A stretch of 64,000 nt of DNA from Catellatospora sichuanensis (GTDB lineage Bacteria; Actinomycetota; Actinomycetes; Mycobacteriales; Micromonosporaceae). Location: assembly GCF_007483665.1 (NCBI RefSeq), contig NZ_VIQO01000011.1, forward strand, positions 62,001-126,000, written 5' to 3'. Of the stretch, positions 25,253 to 33,267 are shown in pieces (the stretch's first letter is position 1; each line of letters begins with the position of its first letter). The notes under the pieces are model-generated. The model was not told where the DNA came from. It did no database searches and was given only the letters and a program-made list of their open reading frames with translations. Both the position numbers and the translations under genes were made by a program.

Positions 25253-25525
25253 TCAGCGCTCGCGCCGACGCTGCACTCCGCCCCAGATCAGCAGGACCAC
25301 GATGGCTCCCAGCACCGACCCGATCAAGCCGGACGGGCGCAACGCCAGTCCGTCACCGCTGAGCAGGCTGATGCCCAGTCCGCCGACGAACGAACCGATG
25401 AGCCCGGCGGAGACCGCCTGCGGCCAGCGGACCTCTCGGAAACCGCCACCACGCACGATCAACCAGGCCAGCCAGCCGACCAGGAACCCCCATACCAAGA
25501 TCGCAAGAATCAGCACGTCGAGCAC
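25253..25525 (-). CDS. GlsB/YeaQ/YmgE-family small membrane protein
   Basis: 90 residues from a GTG preceded by GAAGGG. Three hydrophobic segments are separated by Gly-rich turns; LLSGDGLALRPSGLIGSVLG and the terminal GAIVVLLIWGGVQRR are family hallmarks (transglycosylase-associated protein domain). Members are stress-induced membrane proteins of unclear function. It stands alone. Confidence 0.85.
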   Translation of the reverse strand: MLDVLILAILVWGFLVGWLAWLIVRGGGFREVRWPQAVSAGLIGSFVGGLGISLLSGDGLALRPSGLIGSVLGAIVVLLIWGGVQRRRER

Positions 25526-25733
25526 CCTTCACGTCGACAGGCGGTCAAGCCGAGGTCCCGACACCCGCTGGGCATCGAGATTCTAGTGTCTCGTACTGAT
25601 TTGCTATGTTCTGCCCGAATCAGCAAGTCCTGTCGGTTGCAGATGATCACTACACTCGGCGGCCAGCACGCGTGGGGCGGGGTCTCGCCGTTCGCCCGCG
25701 CGTAGGCCGAGTTCTACCGAGGAGGCGGTCCCG

Positions 25734-26051
25734 ATGCGCCGGCAGCCACTGACCGAGGTCCGCACGCCGACCAGCTGGCGAGCGGAATGGGCCACACTCC
25801 ACGACGACGGCCGGTTGACCGTCGAAGGCCAGAGCCTGAGCCGCGGCGCCGACTTCTTCGAGTACGAGTGGGCGTTCACGATCGCGCCCGCGGACATCGC
25901 AGCGCTGGTCACGGCGCTCGGCGGGCTGGACGGCGACGATCCGCTGGCGCTGCTGGCGACACTGTTCCAGGCCGAGTCCCGAGTCGACTTGCGCCGCCTG
26001 CTGCAACGCCACGGCGTCCAGTTCGGGTTCTGGAGCCGCGTCGGCGATTAG
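25734..26051 (+). CDS. Conserved-looking hypothetical protein
   Basis: 105 residues; GAGGAGG lies eight bases before the ATG, and third-position GC is strong. No known domain was recognised. The chain looks globular and soluble: RADFFEYEWAFTI-like beta segments and an acidic helix DIAALVTALGGLDG, ending in a basic helix VDLRRLLQRHGV. It has no clear operon partners. Confidence 0.6.
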   Translation: MRRQPLTEVRTPTSWRAEWATLHDDGRLTVEGQSLSRGADFFEYEWAFTIAPADIAALVTALGGLDGDDPLALLATLFQAESRVDLRRLLQRHGVQFGFWSRVGD

Positions 26052-26117
26052 CGCAGACACGCCCCGGCCGGCCGGTGCCCGGCGGCGGCCGACTGCAAGG
26101 CACGCCGCGGGGCTGGC

Positions 26118-26318
26118 ATGGCGCGGGTAGAGCCGAGGCCGACCGTACTGCCCGACGACGTGGACCCGCTGTTGTGGTTCACGACGGCCGGCTGTGCCGG
26201 TGAGCACTACCTCGTCGACAGCCCGACCTCTGACGGCGTGAGCAGGGATTATGCGGACCCGGCCCGGCTCGAACGGGCTGCCACCCTCTCCAACTGCGGA
26301 CGCGCCCTTACCGGTTAG
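26118..26318 (+). CDS. Possible small hypothetical protein
   Basis: 66 residues (contains DPLLWFTTAGCAGEHYLVD). The ribosome site (GGGGCTGG) is weak and no domain is seen. It could be a remnant of a longer gene, since the stretch 26052-26407 otherwise carries nothing recognisable. Confidence 0.3.
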   Translation: MARVEPRPTVLPDDVDPLLWFTTAGCAGEHYLVDSPTSDGVSRDYADPARLERAATLSNCGRALTG

Positions 26319-26407
26319 ACGCGCCTTGGGCGGGTTATGTCGATCATAGGTTGACGTCGCCCGTCGAGCGCCGACATTTTCCGGCGGGCGTGATGCCGCC
26401 TGGTGGA

Positions 26408-27430
26408 TCAGTCGTTCGACGCTGCGCTCCAGCGCTGGAGCGTCGCCGCGGCGGCACCGCTGTCGATCGCATCCGCGCAGCGGACCAGCGCCGCCGCCAT
26501 CCGCTCGTCGAGGTCGCCTCCGCCGTCCATGGTCGCGCAGGCTGCCGCGGCGTTGAGCAGGACCGCGTCGCGCACTGGGCCGCGCTCCCCCGCCAGCACC
26601 GCGTGCACGACCGCGGCGTTCGCGCTCGCGTCTCCGCCGCGCAGCGCGCCGGGCGTGGACCGGGCGATGCCGAACCGCTCCGGGTCGAGCACGGTCCGCC
26701 GCACCACGCCGTCGCGTACCTCGATGACCTGCGACGTCGTACTCGTGGACAGCTTGTCCAGGCCGTCGTCGCCCCGCACGACCAGCGCCCGGCAGCCGCG
26801 GGTGGCGAGCACGTCGGCGAGCACCGGCAGGAAACGCGGGTCGGCCACCCCGACCAGCTGATGTGTGGGGCGAGCCGGGTTGATCAGCGGGGCGAGCACG
26901 TTGAAGACGGTCGGCACGCCCAGCTCGCGCCGCACCGGCCCGGCGTGCCGCATGCCGGCGTGGAATGCCGGAGCGAACAGGTAGACGATGCCCGCCTGCG
27001 CGGCCACCTTCGCCACCTGCGACGGCGACAGGACCAGCGGGATGCCGAGGCGTTCGATCACGTCGCCGGAGCCGGCCGAGGTCGACGACGCGGCCCGTCC
27101 GCCGTGCTTGACCACGGTGAGCCCGGTCGCCGCGACCACGATCGCGGCCATGGTGGACAGGTTCACGGCGCCGGTGCCGTCGCCGCCGGTGCCGACGATG
27201 TCGACGGTGGGGCCCGCGATGGTCACCGGCACGGCGTGCGCGAGCAGCGCGTCCGCCGCTCCTGCCACCTCGGTGGCGGTCTCGCCCTTGGCCCGCAGCG
27301 CGACCAGGTAGGCCGCGAGCTGCACCGGCGTGGCGTCGCCCTGCACGACCTGGCTCATCGCCCAGGCGGACTCGTCGGCGGTGAGGTCACCGGCGGCGAG
27401 CAGGGTGGTGAGAATCGTGGTCCAGTCCAT
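26408..27430 (-). CDS. trpD: Anthranilate phosphoribosyltransferase
   Basis: 340 residues from the ATG at 27430, with GAGGACGG upstream. Signature motifs are DIVGTGGDGTGAVNLST (PRPP and Mg binding), KHGGRAASSTSAGSGDV (the usual KHGNR-SSxxGSADV), and a C-terminal helical cap. It joins anthranilate to PRPP in tryptophan synthesis. It is separated from the other trp genes, as is common in actinobacteria. A leader peptide with one Trp codon and a terminator hairpin lie directly upstream, so transcription attenuation by Trp-tRNA supply is likely. Confidence 0.95.
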   Translation of the reverse strand: MDWTTILTTLLAAGDLTADESAWAMSQVVQGDATPVQLAAYLVALRAKGETATEVAGAADALLAHAVPVTIAGPTVDIVGTGGDGTGAVNLSTMAAIVVAATGLTVVKHGGRAASSTSAGSGDVIERLGIPLVLSPSQVAKVAAQAGIVYLFAPAFHAGMRHAGPVRRELGVPTVFNVLAPLINPARPTHQLVGVADPRFLPVLADVLATRGCRALVVRGDDGLDKLSTSTTSQVIEVRDGVVRRTVLDPERFGIARSTPGALRGGDASANAAVVHAVLAGERGPVRDAVLLNAAAACATMDGGGDLDERMAAALVRCADAIDSGAAAATLQRWSAASND

Positions 27431-27479
27431 CGTCCGTCCTCGAAGGTCGGGCCGACCGTCGAGGCCTGTCAACGACGAC

Positions 27480-27502
27480 GGCCGCCTCGTCCGGAGGCGG
27501 CC
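27480..27502 (-). terminator. Attenuator hairpin in the trpD leader
   Basis: On the minus strand GGCCGCCTC, loop CGGAC, GAGGCGGCC form a perfect 9-bp stem (segments 3 and 4). Upstream, CCGCC (segment 1, overlapping the end of the leader peptide) and GGCGG (segment 2) allow alternative 1:2 or 2:3 pairing, the classical attenuator layout. Confidence 0.6.
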
Positions 27503-27529
27503 GCGGTGTACGCGTGCAGGAGTGACCGC

Positions 27530-27568
27530 CTAGGAGGCGGGCCACCGGCCCTGACGACGCGAGATCAT
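27530..27568 (-). CDS. trpD leader peptide
   Basis: Twelve codons, MISRRQGRWPAS, with a single Trp at position 9. The ATG lies seven bases after a -10-like TAGCCT (27576-27581), so the leader is probably translated from a leaderless transcript. The stop falls inside attenuator segment 1/2. Stalling at the Trp codon would free segment 2 to pair with segment 3 and prevent the terminator. A single Trp codon is fewer than usual, so the sensor role is inferred from position and RNA structure. Confidence 0.55.
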   Translation of the reverse strand: MISRRQGRWPAS

Positions 27569-27594
27569 GCGGGGAAGGCTAGCACGCATCGACG

Positions 27595-27632
27595 AAGCGG
27601 CCCGCCCCGGTCGGCACCGGGGCGGGCCGCTT
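27595..27632 (-). terminator. Terminator of the rhamnosidase gene
   Basis: AAGCGGCCCGCCCCGG and CCGGGGCGGGCCGCTT form a perfect 16-bp stem with a 6-base loop, 15 bases after the rhamnosidase stop. It isolates trpD from this gene. Confidence 0.8.
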
Positions 27633-27647
27633 CTCACCGGTTCGTGA

Positions 27648-30600
27648 TCACGCCGGGGCGGTGAACACGTAGCTGCCCGAGGGCAGGTGGTAGGACGCGG
27701 CGCCCTGGCCGTAGCCGAACGGCACCGCTTGCGCCGGTGCGGTCACCGCGGCGGCCGAGGCGGCCGGCACCCGTACCGTCGCCGAGGTGCCGGCGGGGAC
27801 GGTGACCCGCAGCGTGAGCACCCCGCCGGACACCGACCAGTCGCTGACCGCCTGCCCGTAGGGCGTCTGCATCGCCGACCTGGCCGAGGTCAGGCCGCCG
27901 CCGGGGCGCGGCGCGACCAGCTGCGACTGGTAGCCCGGGCTGGCTGCGGACAGGCCGCCGACCTGCCGGTAGAGGAAGTCGCCGACCGAGCCGAGGCCGT
28001 AGTGGTTGAACGAGTTCATCGACGGGGTCTGGAAGGTGCCGTTGGTCTGGATGCCGTCCCAGCGTTCCCAGATCGTCGTCGCTCCCCTGCTGAGCATGTA
28101 GCCCCAGCCGGGATAGCCGGGTTGCAGCAGGATCTGGTACGCGATGTCGGCCCGGCCGTTGTCGGCCAGCACCGGCAGCAGGTTCTCCACGCCGAGGAAG
28201 CCGACGGTCAGGTGACCGCCTGCCGACGCGACCTCGGCGACGAGCTTGTTCACCGCCCCGGCGACCCGGTTGGCCGGCAGCAGCCCGAACGCCAGCGCCA
28301 GCACGTAGCCGGTCTGGGTGTTGCCGGCCACGGTGCCGTCGGCGGCGACCCACCGGTTGGTGAAGGCCGTCGCGACCTGGTCGGCGAGCGTGCCGTAGCT
28401 GCTCGCCTGCGCGGTGCGGCCGGTGGCCGCGGCCATCCGCGACACCAGCCGCGCCGACCAGGAGAAGAACGCCGTGGCGATCAGGTCGCGGGCCGTGTCG
28501 TCGTTGACGTTGAGCCAGTCACCGTAGCCGCCGGTGTTGCGGATCAGGTCCGCGCCCGACGTGCTGCGCAGGTAGTCGACCCAGCGGGCCATGGCGTCGA
28601 AGTGCTGGTTCACCACCTGCAGGTCGCCGTAGCGCTGCCACAGCATGTACGGCACGATCACGCCCGCGTCACCCCAGCCGGCCGTGCCCGCGCCGCAGCA
28701 GGCGTCGGGTGCGGTGTCGGTGAACGCGCCGTCGGCGTGCTGGGCGTCGACCAGGTCGTCGGCGAACTTGTCCAGGAACGCCTGCATGTCCAGGTTGAAC
28801 GTGGACGTGGCGGCGAACGAGGCGATGTCGCCGGTCCAGCCGAGCCGCTCGTCGCGGTTCGGGCAGTCGGTCGGGATCGACAGCATGTTGGACCGCTGAC
28901 CCCATACGATCGCCTGCTGCAGCTGGTTGATCAGGCTGTTGGACGTCGTCAGCGTGCCCGGTTGGCTCGCCGAGGTCCACGCGGCCAGGCCGGTGACGGT
29001 GTCCAGGTTCGGGGTGCCCGGGAACCCGGTCACCTCGACGTAGCGGTAGCCGTGCACGGTGAACCGCGGCGTCCAGACCTCCTGCGTGCCGGGACCCGCC
29101 AGGGTGTACCGGTCGGTGGCCAGCCCGGCGGCCCGCAGGTTGTCGGTGTAGATGGTGCCGTCGGCGTTCAGCACCTCCGCGTGGCGCATGGTGACCACGG
29201 TGCCGGCCGCGCCGGTTACCCGCAGCCGGTTCCAGCCGGTGAAGTTCTGCCCCATGTCGAACACCCACACGCCGGGCTTGGGCTGGTTGACCGAGACCGG
29301 CCGCCGCTCGGCCTGCACGGTGACGCCGTTGTCCACCTGCGACACCAGGCGCGGCGCGGTGCCGGTACGCACCGCCGCGGCGGGCCAGGCGCCGTCGTTG
29401 AAGTCCGGGCCGTCCCAGCCGTTGACCGCCAGCCGGGCGTCGTACTCCTCGCCGCTGTAGAGGTCCTCGGCCCGGATCGGGCCGGTGGTGACCTTCCACG
29501 TGTTGTCGGTGCGGATCACGCCGCTGGTGCCGTCGGTGTAGCTGATGTGCAGCTGGGCGGAGTACCAGGGCTGGGTGCCGTAGCGCTGGGAGCCGGCCAT
29601 GCCGAGGCTGCCGGAGTACCAGCCGCTGCCCAGCCACGCGCCGAGCGCGTTGGTGCCCTGCCGCAGCTGGCCGGTGACGTCGTACACCTTGTACTGCAGG
29701 CGCTTGTTGTAGTCGGTCCACCCGGGCGCGAGCGCGTCCGCGCCGACCTTGGCGCCGTTGAGCCTGGTCTCGTGCAGGCCGAGGGCGGTGGTCAGCAGGC
29801 GGGCCGAGGCGACCGGTTTGCTGACCGTGAAGCCCTTGCGCAGCAGCGGGGCGCTGCGGCGCACGACCACGTTGGCGCCCCACGGCCCGGTCCCGTACGC
29901 GGTGAGCGCCCGCGCCGCGGCCCAGCCGCTGTCGCTGAAGCCGACCTGCTGCCAGCCCGACGGGCCCGTCTGCGACGCCTTCCAGCTCGCGTCGGTGGAC
30001 ACGGTCGGTCCACCGGCGACGGTGAGCTTCGCGATGAGACCGGTCGGCGACTGGGTGGTGTTCTGCGCGGCGACCGCGATGACGTTGTTGCCCGCGGTCA
30101 GCCGGCCGACCAGGTCGACGACCGTCGCCTGCTTCCAGGAGTCGGTGACCCGCGGCGAACTGCTGACCTGCACGCCGTTGACCCACACGTCGGCGGTGTC
30201 GTCACCGGTCACCACCAGGCTCGCCTGGGTCGGTGCGGCCGACAGCGCGACCGTGCGCCGGAAGTAGCGGGTCATCGGCGGCAGACCGGCGATCGGGTCG
30301 CCCTCCGGATACCAGATCCAGGAGGCCCCGGTCAGGCCGTCGGTGACGGCGGGCTGGCCGATGTAGGAGCCCTGCCACTCGGACGCCGGGCTGCGCAGGC
30401 CGGTCTCGAAGAACTGGACGGTGCTCCAGCCGCTCGCGCGGCCGTGGGTGTCCCAGACCCGCACCCGCCAGTAGTACCGGCGCAACGAGGTCAGCGCGGG
30501 ACCGGCGTACGCGACGTCGACGGCCTGGCGGCCGGCCACGCGCCCGCTGTCCCACACGTCGCCGGTGCCGTTGCCGGCGTTGGCGCTGCTGCTGGCCACG

Positions 30601-31358
30601 ATCACCTGGTACGCGGCCTGGAACTGCTGCGCCGTACTCGACGTCAGCTTCCAGCCGAACCGCGGCGCGGCGGCGTCGACGCCCAGCGGGTTGACGCGCC
30701 GCTCGGCGGTCGCCTCCCCCACCGCGAACGGCGACGCCCCGCTGATGGTCGGCGCGATCACCCCGCTGTTCCACGGCGCGACGCCGTATGCGCCCAGGTC
30801 CATGGCGGCGGGCCAGGACCCGTCGGCGAAGCCGGGCTGCTCCCAGCCGGTCGGCGCGCTCTGGAACGCCTTCCAGCCGCCGTCGGTGATCAGGTCGACG
30901 GTGCCGCCGGCAGCGGCGACGTACACCCGGCCGAGCAGGCCCGCGGGGCCGGAGCTGGTGTTCTGCGCCGCGACGGCGAGCGTGTTGGTCCCGGCGACCA
31001 GCGCGGGTGCCAGGTCGATGTAGACGGCGTTCTTCCAGGCGTCGACGACCCGGGCCGACCCTGCGAGGGGCTTGCCGTTGAGCCATACGTCGACGGTGTC
31101 GTCGCCGGTGACGACGAGTTGCGCGTCGCTGACCGCACCGGCGGGCGCGGTGAACGTCTTGCGGAAGTAGCGGTGAGCGACCGGTGCGGTGGTGCGCGGA
31201 TCGCCTTCGGGATACCAGATCCAGTGTGCGCTGCTGACGCTGACGGGGGTGGCGGCGGCTGCGGGCACGGCGGACAGGACGGCGGTGGCGGTGAGGAGGA
31301 CGGCGAGGGCGGCGGCCACTCGTCCGCGGGGGCTGCGGGCAGGATCGGGACGGTGCAT
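27648..31358 (-). CDS. Secreted alpha-L-rhamnosidase, GH78 family
   Basis: 1236 residues; AGGAG precedes the ATG. Residues 1-35 are a signal peptide. Two homologous N-terminal jelly-roll units follow, each beginning WIWYPEGDP and containing LVVTGDDT-DVW (about 42-180 and 340-480), separated by an Ig-like domain with WDSGRV. The rhamnosidase N domain and the (alpha/alpha)6 catalytic domain come next, with the conserved DCPNRDERLGWTGDI region holding acidic catalytic residues, then a C-terminal beta domain. It should release terminal rhamnose from plant polysaccharides or glycosides outside the cell. A strong promoter and a LacI-type operator precede it. Confidence 0.9.
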   Translation of the reverse strand: MHRPDPARSPRGRVAAALAVLLTATAVLSAVPAAAATPVSVSSAHWIWYPEGDPRTTAPVAHRYFRKTFTAPAGAVSDAQLVVTGDDTVDVWLNGKPLAGSARVVDAWKNAVYIDLAPALVAGTNTLAVAAQNTSSGPAGLLGRVYVAAAGGTVDLITDGGWKAFQSAPTGWEQPGFADGSWPAAMDLGAYGVAPWNSGVIAPTISGASPFAVGEATAERRVNPLGVDAAAPRFGWKLTSSTAQQFQAAYQVIVASSSANAGNGTGDVWDSGRVAGRQAVDVAYAGPALTSLRRYYWRVRVWDTHGRASGWSTVQFFETGLRSPASEWQGSYIGQPAVTDGLTGASWIWYPEGDPIAGLPPMTRYFRRTVALSAAPTQASLVVTGDDTADVWVNGVQVSSSPRVTDSWKQATVVDLVGRLTAGNNVIAVAAQNTTQSPTGLIAKLTVAGGPTVSTDASWKASQTGPSGWQQVGFSDSGWAAARALTAYGTGPWGANVVVRRSAPLLRKGFTVSKPVASARLLTTALGLHETRLNGAKVGADALAPGWTDYNKRLQYKVYDVTGQLRQGTNALGAWLGSGWYSGSLGMAGSQRYGTQPWYSAQLHISYTDGTSGVIRTDNTWKVTTGPIRAEDLYSGEEYDARLAVNGWDGPDFNDGAWPAAAVRTGTAPRLVSQVDNGVTVQAERRPVSVNQPKPGVWVFDMGQNFTGWNRLRVTGAAGTVVTMRHAEVLNADGTIYTDNLRAAGLATDRYTLAGPGTQEVWTPRFTVHGYRYVEVTGFPGTPNLDTVTGLAAWTSASQPGTLTTSNSLINQLQQAIVWGQRSNMLSIPTDCPNRDERLGWTGDIASFAATSTFNLDMQAFLDKFADDLVDAQHADGAFTDTAPDACCGAGTAGWGDAGVIVPYMLWQRYGDLQVVNQHFDAMARWVDYLRSTSGADLIRNTGGYGDWLNVNDDTARDLIATAFFSWSARLVSRMAAATGRTAQASSYGTLADQVATAFTNRWVAADGTVAGNTQTGYVLALAFGLLPANRVAGAVNKLVAEVASAGGHLTVGFLGVENLLPVLADNGRADIAYQILLQPGYPGWGYMLSRGATTIWERWDGIQTNGTFQTPSMNSFNHYGLGSVGDFLYRQVGGLSAASPGYQSQLVAPRPGGGLTSARSAMQTPYGQAVSDWSVSGGVLTLRVTVPAGTSATVRVPAASAAAVTAPAQAVPFGYGQGAASYHLPSGSYVFTAPA

Positions 31359-31391
31359 GGCGACTCCTATGAGGGGGATCGCGTGCGGCGA

Positions 31392-31404
31392 TTAAAACGT
31401 TTCA
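31392..31404. promoter_or_regulatory. LacI-family-type operator TGAAACGTTTTAA
   Basis: A near-palindrome centred on CG, of the kind bound by LacI-type sugar repressors (compare TGAAACGTTTCA). It lies about 20 bases downstream of the -10 box of the rhamnosidase promoter, where a repressor would block transcription. No LacI gene lies nearby. Confidence 0.5.
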
Positions 31405-31423
31405 TTTCACGGCCGGTGTCCAG

Positions 31424-31452
31424 ACACTAGGGTGCCCAATCAACGCTGTCAA
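31424..31452 (-). promoter_or_regulatory. Promoter of the rhamnosidase gene
   Basis: TTGACA and TAGTGT on the minus strand are separated by exactly 17 bases, a good sigma-70 match. The start point is expected near 31417, about 60 bases before the ATG. Confidence 0.6.
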
Positions 31453-31497
31453 TATCTCGCCGTAACGTCCCCGACACATGGGGCACATCAGTTGGAG

Positions 31498-31625
31498 CGG
31501 ACCGGAGGGGACTCGAACCCCCGGTGGGGCGTGGCACGCCAGCGTCCCCACGCGCCGTCGAGCCACCCGCGCGTGCGCGGCATCTGACTCGGGGCGCTGC
31601 GATAACCCGGCTCTGCCACCGGTCC
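31498..31625 (-). tRNA. tRNA-like element, 128 nt, identity undetermined
   Basis: On the minus strand GGACCGG at the 5' end pairs perfectly with CCGGTCC at the 3' end (7-bp acceptor), followed by a G discriminator and no CCA. A standard T-arm is present: GGGGG, loop TTCGAGT, CCCCT. A D-loop-like AGCCGGGTTA follows TGGCAG. The middle is about 40 bases too long for a class II tRNA and contains two extra hairpins, one with a 5-bp CCGCG/CGCGG stem. No convincing anticodon arm was found; GTCAGAT is the nearest loop. It could be an aberrant tRNA, a pseudogene or a tRNA-like RNA. Confidence 0.4.
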
Positions 31626-31630
31626 GACCG

Positions 31631-31651
31631 CATCGTCGGCCCCCGACGATG
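31631..31651 (-). terminator. Hairpin after the M23 peptidase gene
   Basis: CATCGTCGG and CCGACGATG pair perfectly over 9 bp with a 3-base loop, between the M23 gene stop and the tRNA-like element. Confidence 0.5.
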
Positions 31652-31736
31652 CGACGTGCAACGCCTTTCCTGCTCCTGCCCGAGCAGGGCCGGAGCCGCA
31701 TCCGGCATGGCTCGGCAAGCGGCCCCGGACCTGGGA

Positions 31737-33071
31737 TCAGTTGGAGTAGAGGTATTTGACTCCGTTGAGGGCCAGCACGCTGGTGCGCGACCCGGTGACG
31801 CCCGAGTTGAGGTTGCGCCAGCCGTTGTTGCTGCTCGCCTCGTGCACGTAACCGCCGGCCATCGTGTAGATCAGCTTCTCCCCGTTGAGGTTCGCCGCCG
31901 CGATGGTGGCGCTGGAGACACCGGAGATGCCGGTCCACACGTTCGCCCAGCCCGCGTTGCTGGCCGCTTCGTACACCGAGCCGCCGTTGACCACGTAGAG
32001 GATCTTCGTGGTGCCGACCGTGATCGCGGCGACGGCCGAGCCGGGCACGCCGGTGTTGAGGTTGCGCCACCCGTTCGCGCTGTGCGCCTCGTGCACGTAG
32101 CCGCCGACGATGCTGTAGATGTACTTGACGCCGTTCAGCCCGATCACCGAGATCGAGGAGTTGCCGACCCCGCCGATCCCGGTGTTCAGGTTGCGCCAGC
32201 CGTTGTTGCTGCTCGCCTCGTGCACGTAACCGCCGACCACGCTGTAGATCAGCTTCTCCCCGTTGAGGTTCAGCGCCGCCAGCGCCGTGCCCTGCGCGCC
32301 GTTGATGCCGGTGTGCAGGTTGTTCCAGCCGGCGTTGCTGGCCGCCTCGAAGATCTGGCCGCCCTTGACGCTGTACAGGATCTTCACGCCGTTGAGCTGG
32401 ATCGCGGCCGTGGCCGACCCGGTCACCGGACCGTAGCCGCCGGACACCGGCAGCATCCGCCATCCGTTGGCGCTGTGGGCCTCGTACACCTGCTGCCCGC
32501 CGTTGCAGTTGGCGCTGGTCGCGTTGCGGGCGGGCGAGACCGGTCCGTTGACCCAGATCGGGCCGGTGTTGGCGCTGCCGTCGGAGGTGATGCCCGAGGC
32601 CGAGCCGTTGAAGTAGGCCTCGGTCTTCACCCCGTCGCGGGTCACCTCGTAGTGCAGGTGCGGTCCGGTCGAGTTGCCGGTGCTCCCCACCCAGCCGATC
32701 GGCGTGCCGCCGTCGACCCAGCCGGAGCTGCGCGTGGCCGGCTGGAGCATGTGCATGTACGTGGTACGCCAGCCGCCGCCGTGGTCGATGACGGCGTAGT
32801 TGCCGCCGCCGCCGCTCCACCCGGCGCTGATCGTGCCACCGGCCGCGGCGAGGATCATGCGGCCGTTGCTGCCGCCGCCGGTGAACGTCATGTCGATGTC
32901 GTAGTCGTCGTGGCCCGCGTACGTGGCCAGCCGCCACGTCTCGCCGCACGGGAACGGCAGCTGGAAGAACGGCATCGGGCCGGCCGCACGAGCCGGACCG
33001 GCCCCGACCGCCAGCACGGCCAGCAGCATGGCGCACACGCCGGTCAGGGCGCGACGAAATCCTCCGGACAA
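31737..33071 (-). CDS. Secreted M23-family peptidase with six-fold C-terminal repeat
   Basis: 444 residues from a TTG seven bases after GAAAGG. This start gives a clean signal peptide (MSGGFRRALTG, hydrophobic core, cut near PARA). Residues 35-175 are an M23/LytM fold: HDDYDIDM supplies Zn-binding His and Asp, and GPHLHYEV the second His pair. The C-terminal 270 residues hold six repeats of about 45 residues built on GGYVHEASSNNGWRNLNTG and LNGVKYIYSI, probably a six-bladed propeller that binds glycans. It likely cleaves peptidoglycan cross-bridges or another glycine-rich peptide. It diverges from the BTAD regulator. Confidence 0.87.
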   Translation of the reverse strand: MSGGFRRALTGVCAMLLAVLAVGAGPARAAGPMPFFQLPFPCGETWRLATYAGHDDYDIDMTFTGGGSNGRMILAAAGGTISAGWSGGGGNYAVIDHGGGWRTTYMHMLQPATRSSGWVDGGTPIGWVGSTGNSTGPHLHYEVTRDGVKTEAYFNGSASGITSDGSANTGPIWVNGPVSPARNATSANCNGGQQVYEAHSANGWRMLPVSGGYGPVTGSATAAIQLNGVKILYSVKGGQIFEAASNAGWNNLHTGINGAQGTALAALNLNGEKLIYSVVGGYVHEASSNNGWRNLNTGIGGVGNSSISVIGLNGVKYIYSIVGGYVHEAHSANGWRNLNTGVPGSAVAAITVGTTKILYVVNGGSVYEAASNAGWANVWTGISGVSSATIAAANLNGEKLIYTMAGGYVHEASSNNGWRNLNSGVTGSRTSVLALNGVKYLYSN

Positions 33072-33091
33072 GGGGGTGCCTTTCGTTGAGG

Positions 33092-33110
33092 CACGGCCGA
33101 TCCGGCCGTG
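33092..33110. repeat. Inverted repeat CACGGCCG-ATC-CGGCCGTG
   Basis: A perfect 8-bp palindrome 20 bases upstream of the M23 gene start. It could be an operator or a 5'-leader hairpin. It lies in the 196-base divergent region shared with the BTAD regulator. Confidence 0.4.
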
Positions 33111-33267
33111 ACTGCGACAGGGGGTGTGCGACGCGCACGCGCCACGCGGAGATCGATCAGGCTCGACGGATCGCGCGCGGCCGGATGGTACGGTGGCCGA
33201 CCTACAACCCGTGCACATCGCCGTATAACCGGTCGGCCGCGGCCGCCGTACTGCACGCGAGGTGAGG

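Noticed and set aside
27687-31430. A 1247-residue plus-strand frame opposite the rhamnosidase
   Set aside because: Composition is typical of an antisense shadow (Arg, Gly, Val-rich without domains), while the minus strand encodes a clear GH78 protein.
33092-33110. The palindrome as a terminator of the BTAD regulator
   Set aside because: It lies upstream of both divergent genes, so it cannot terminate either; an operator or leader hairpin is more likely.
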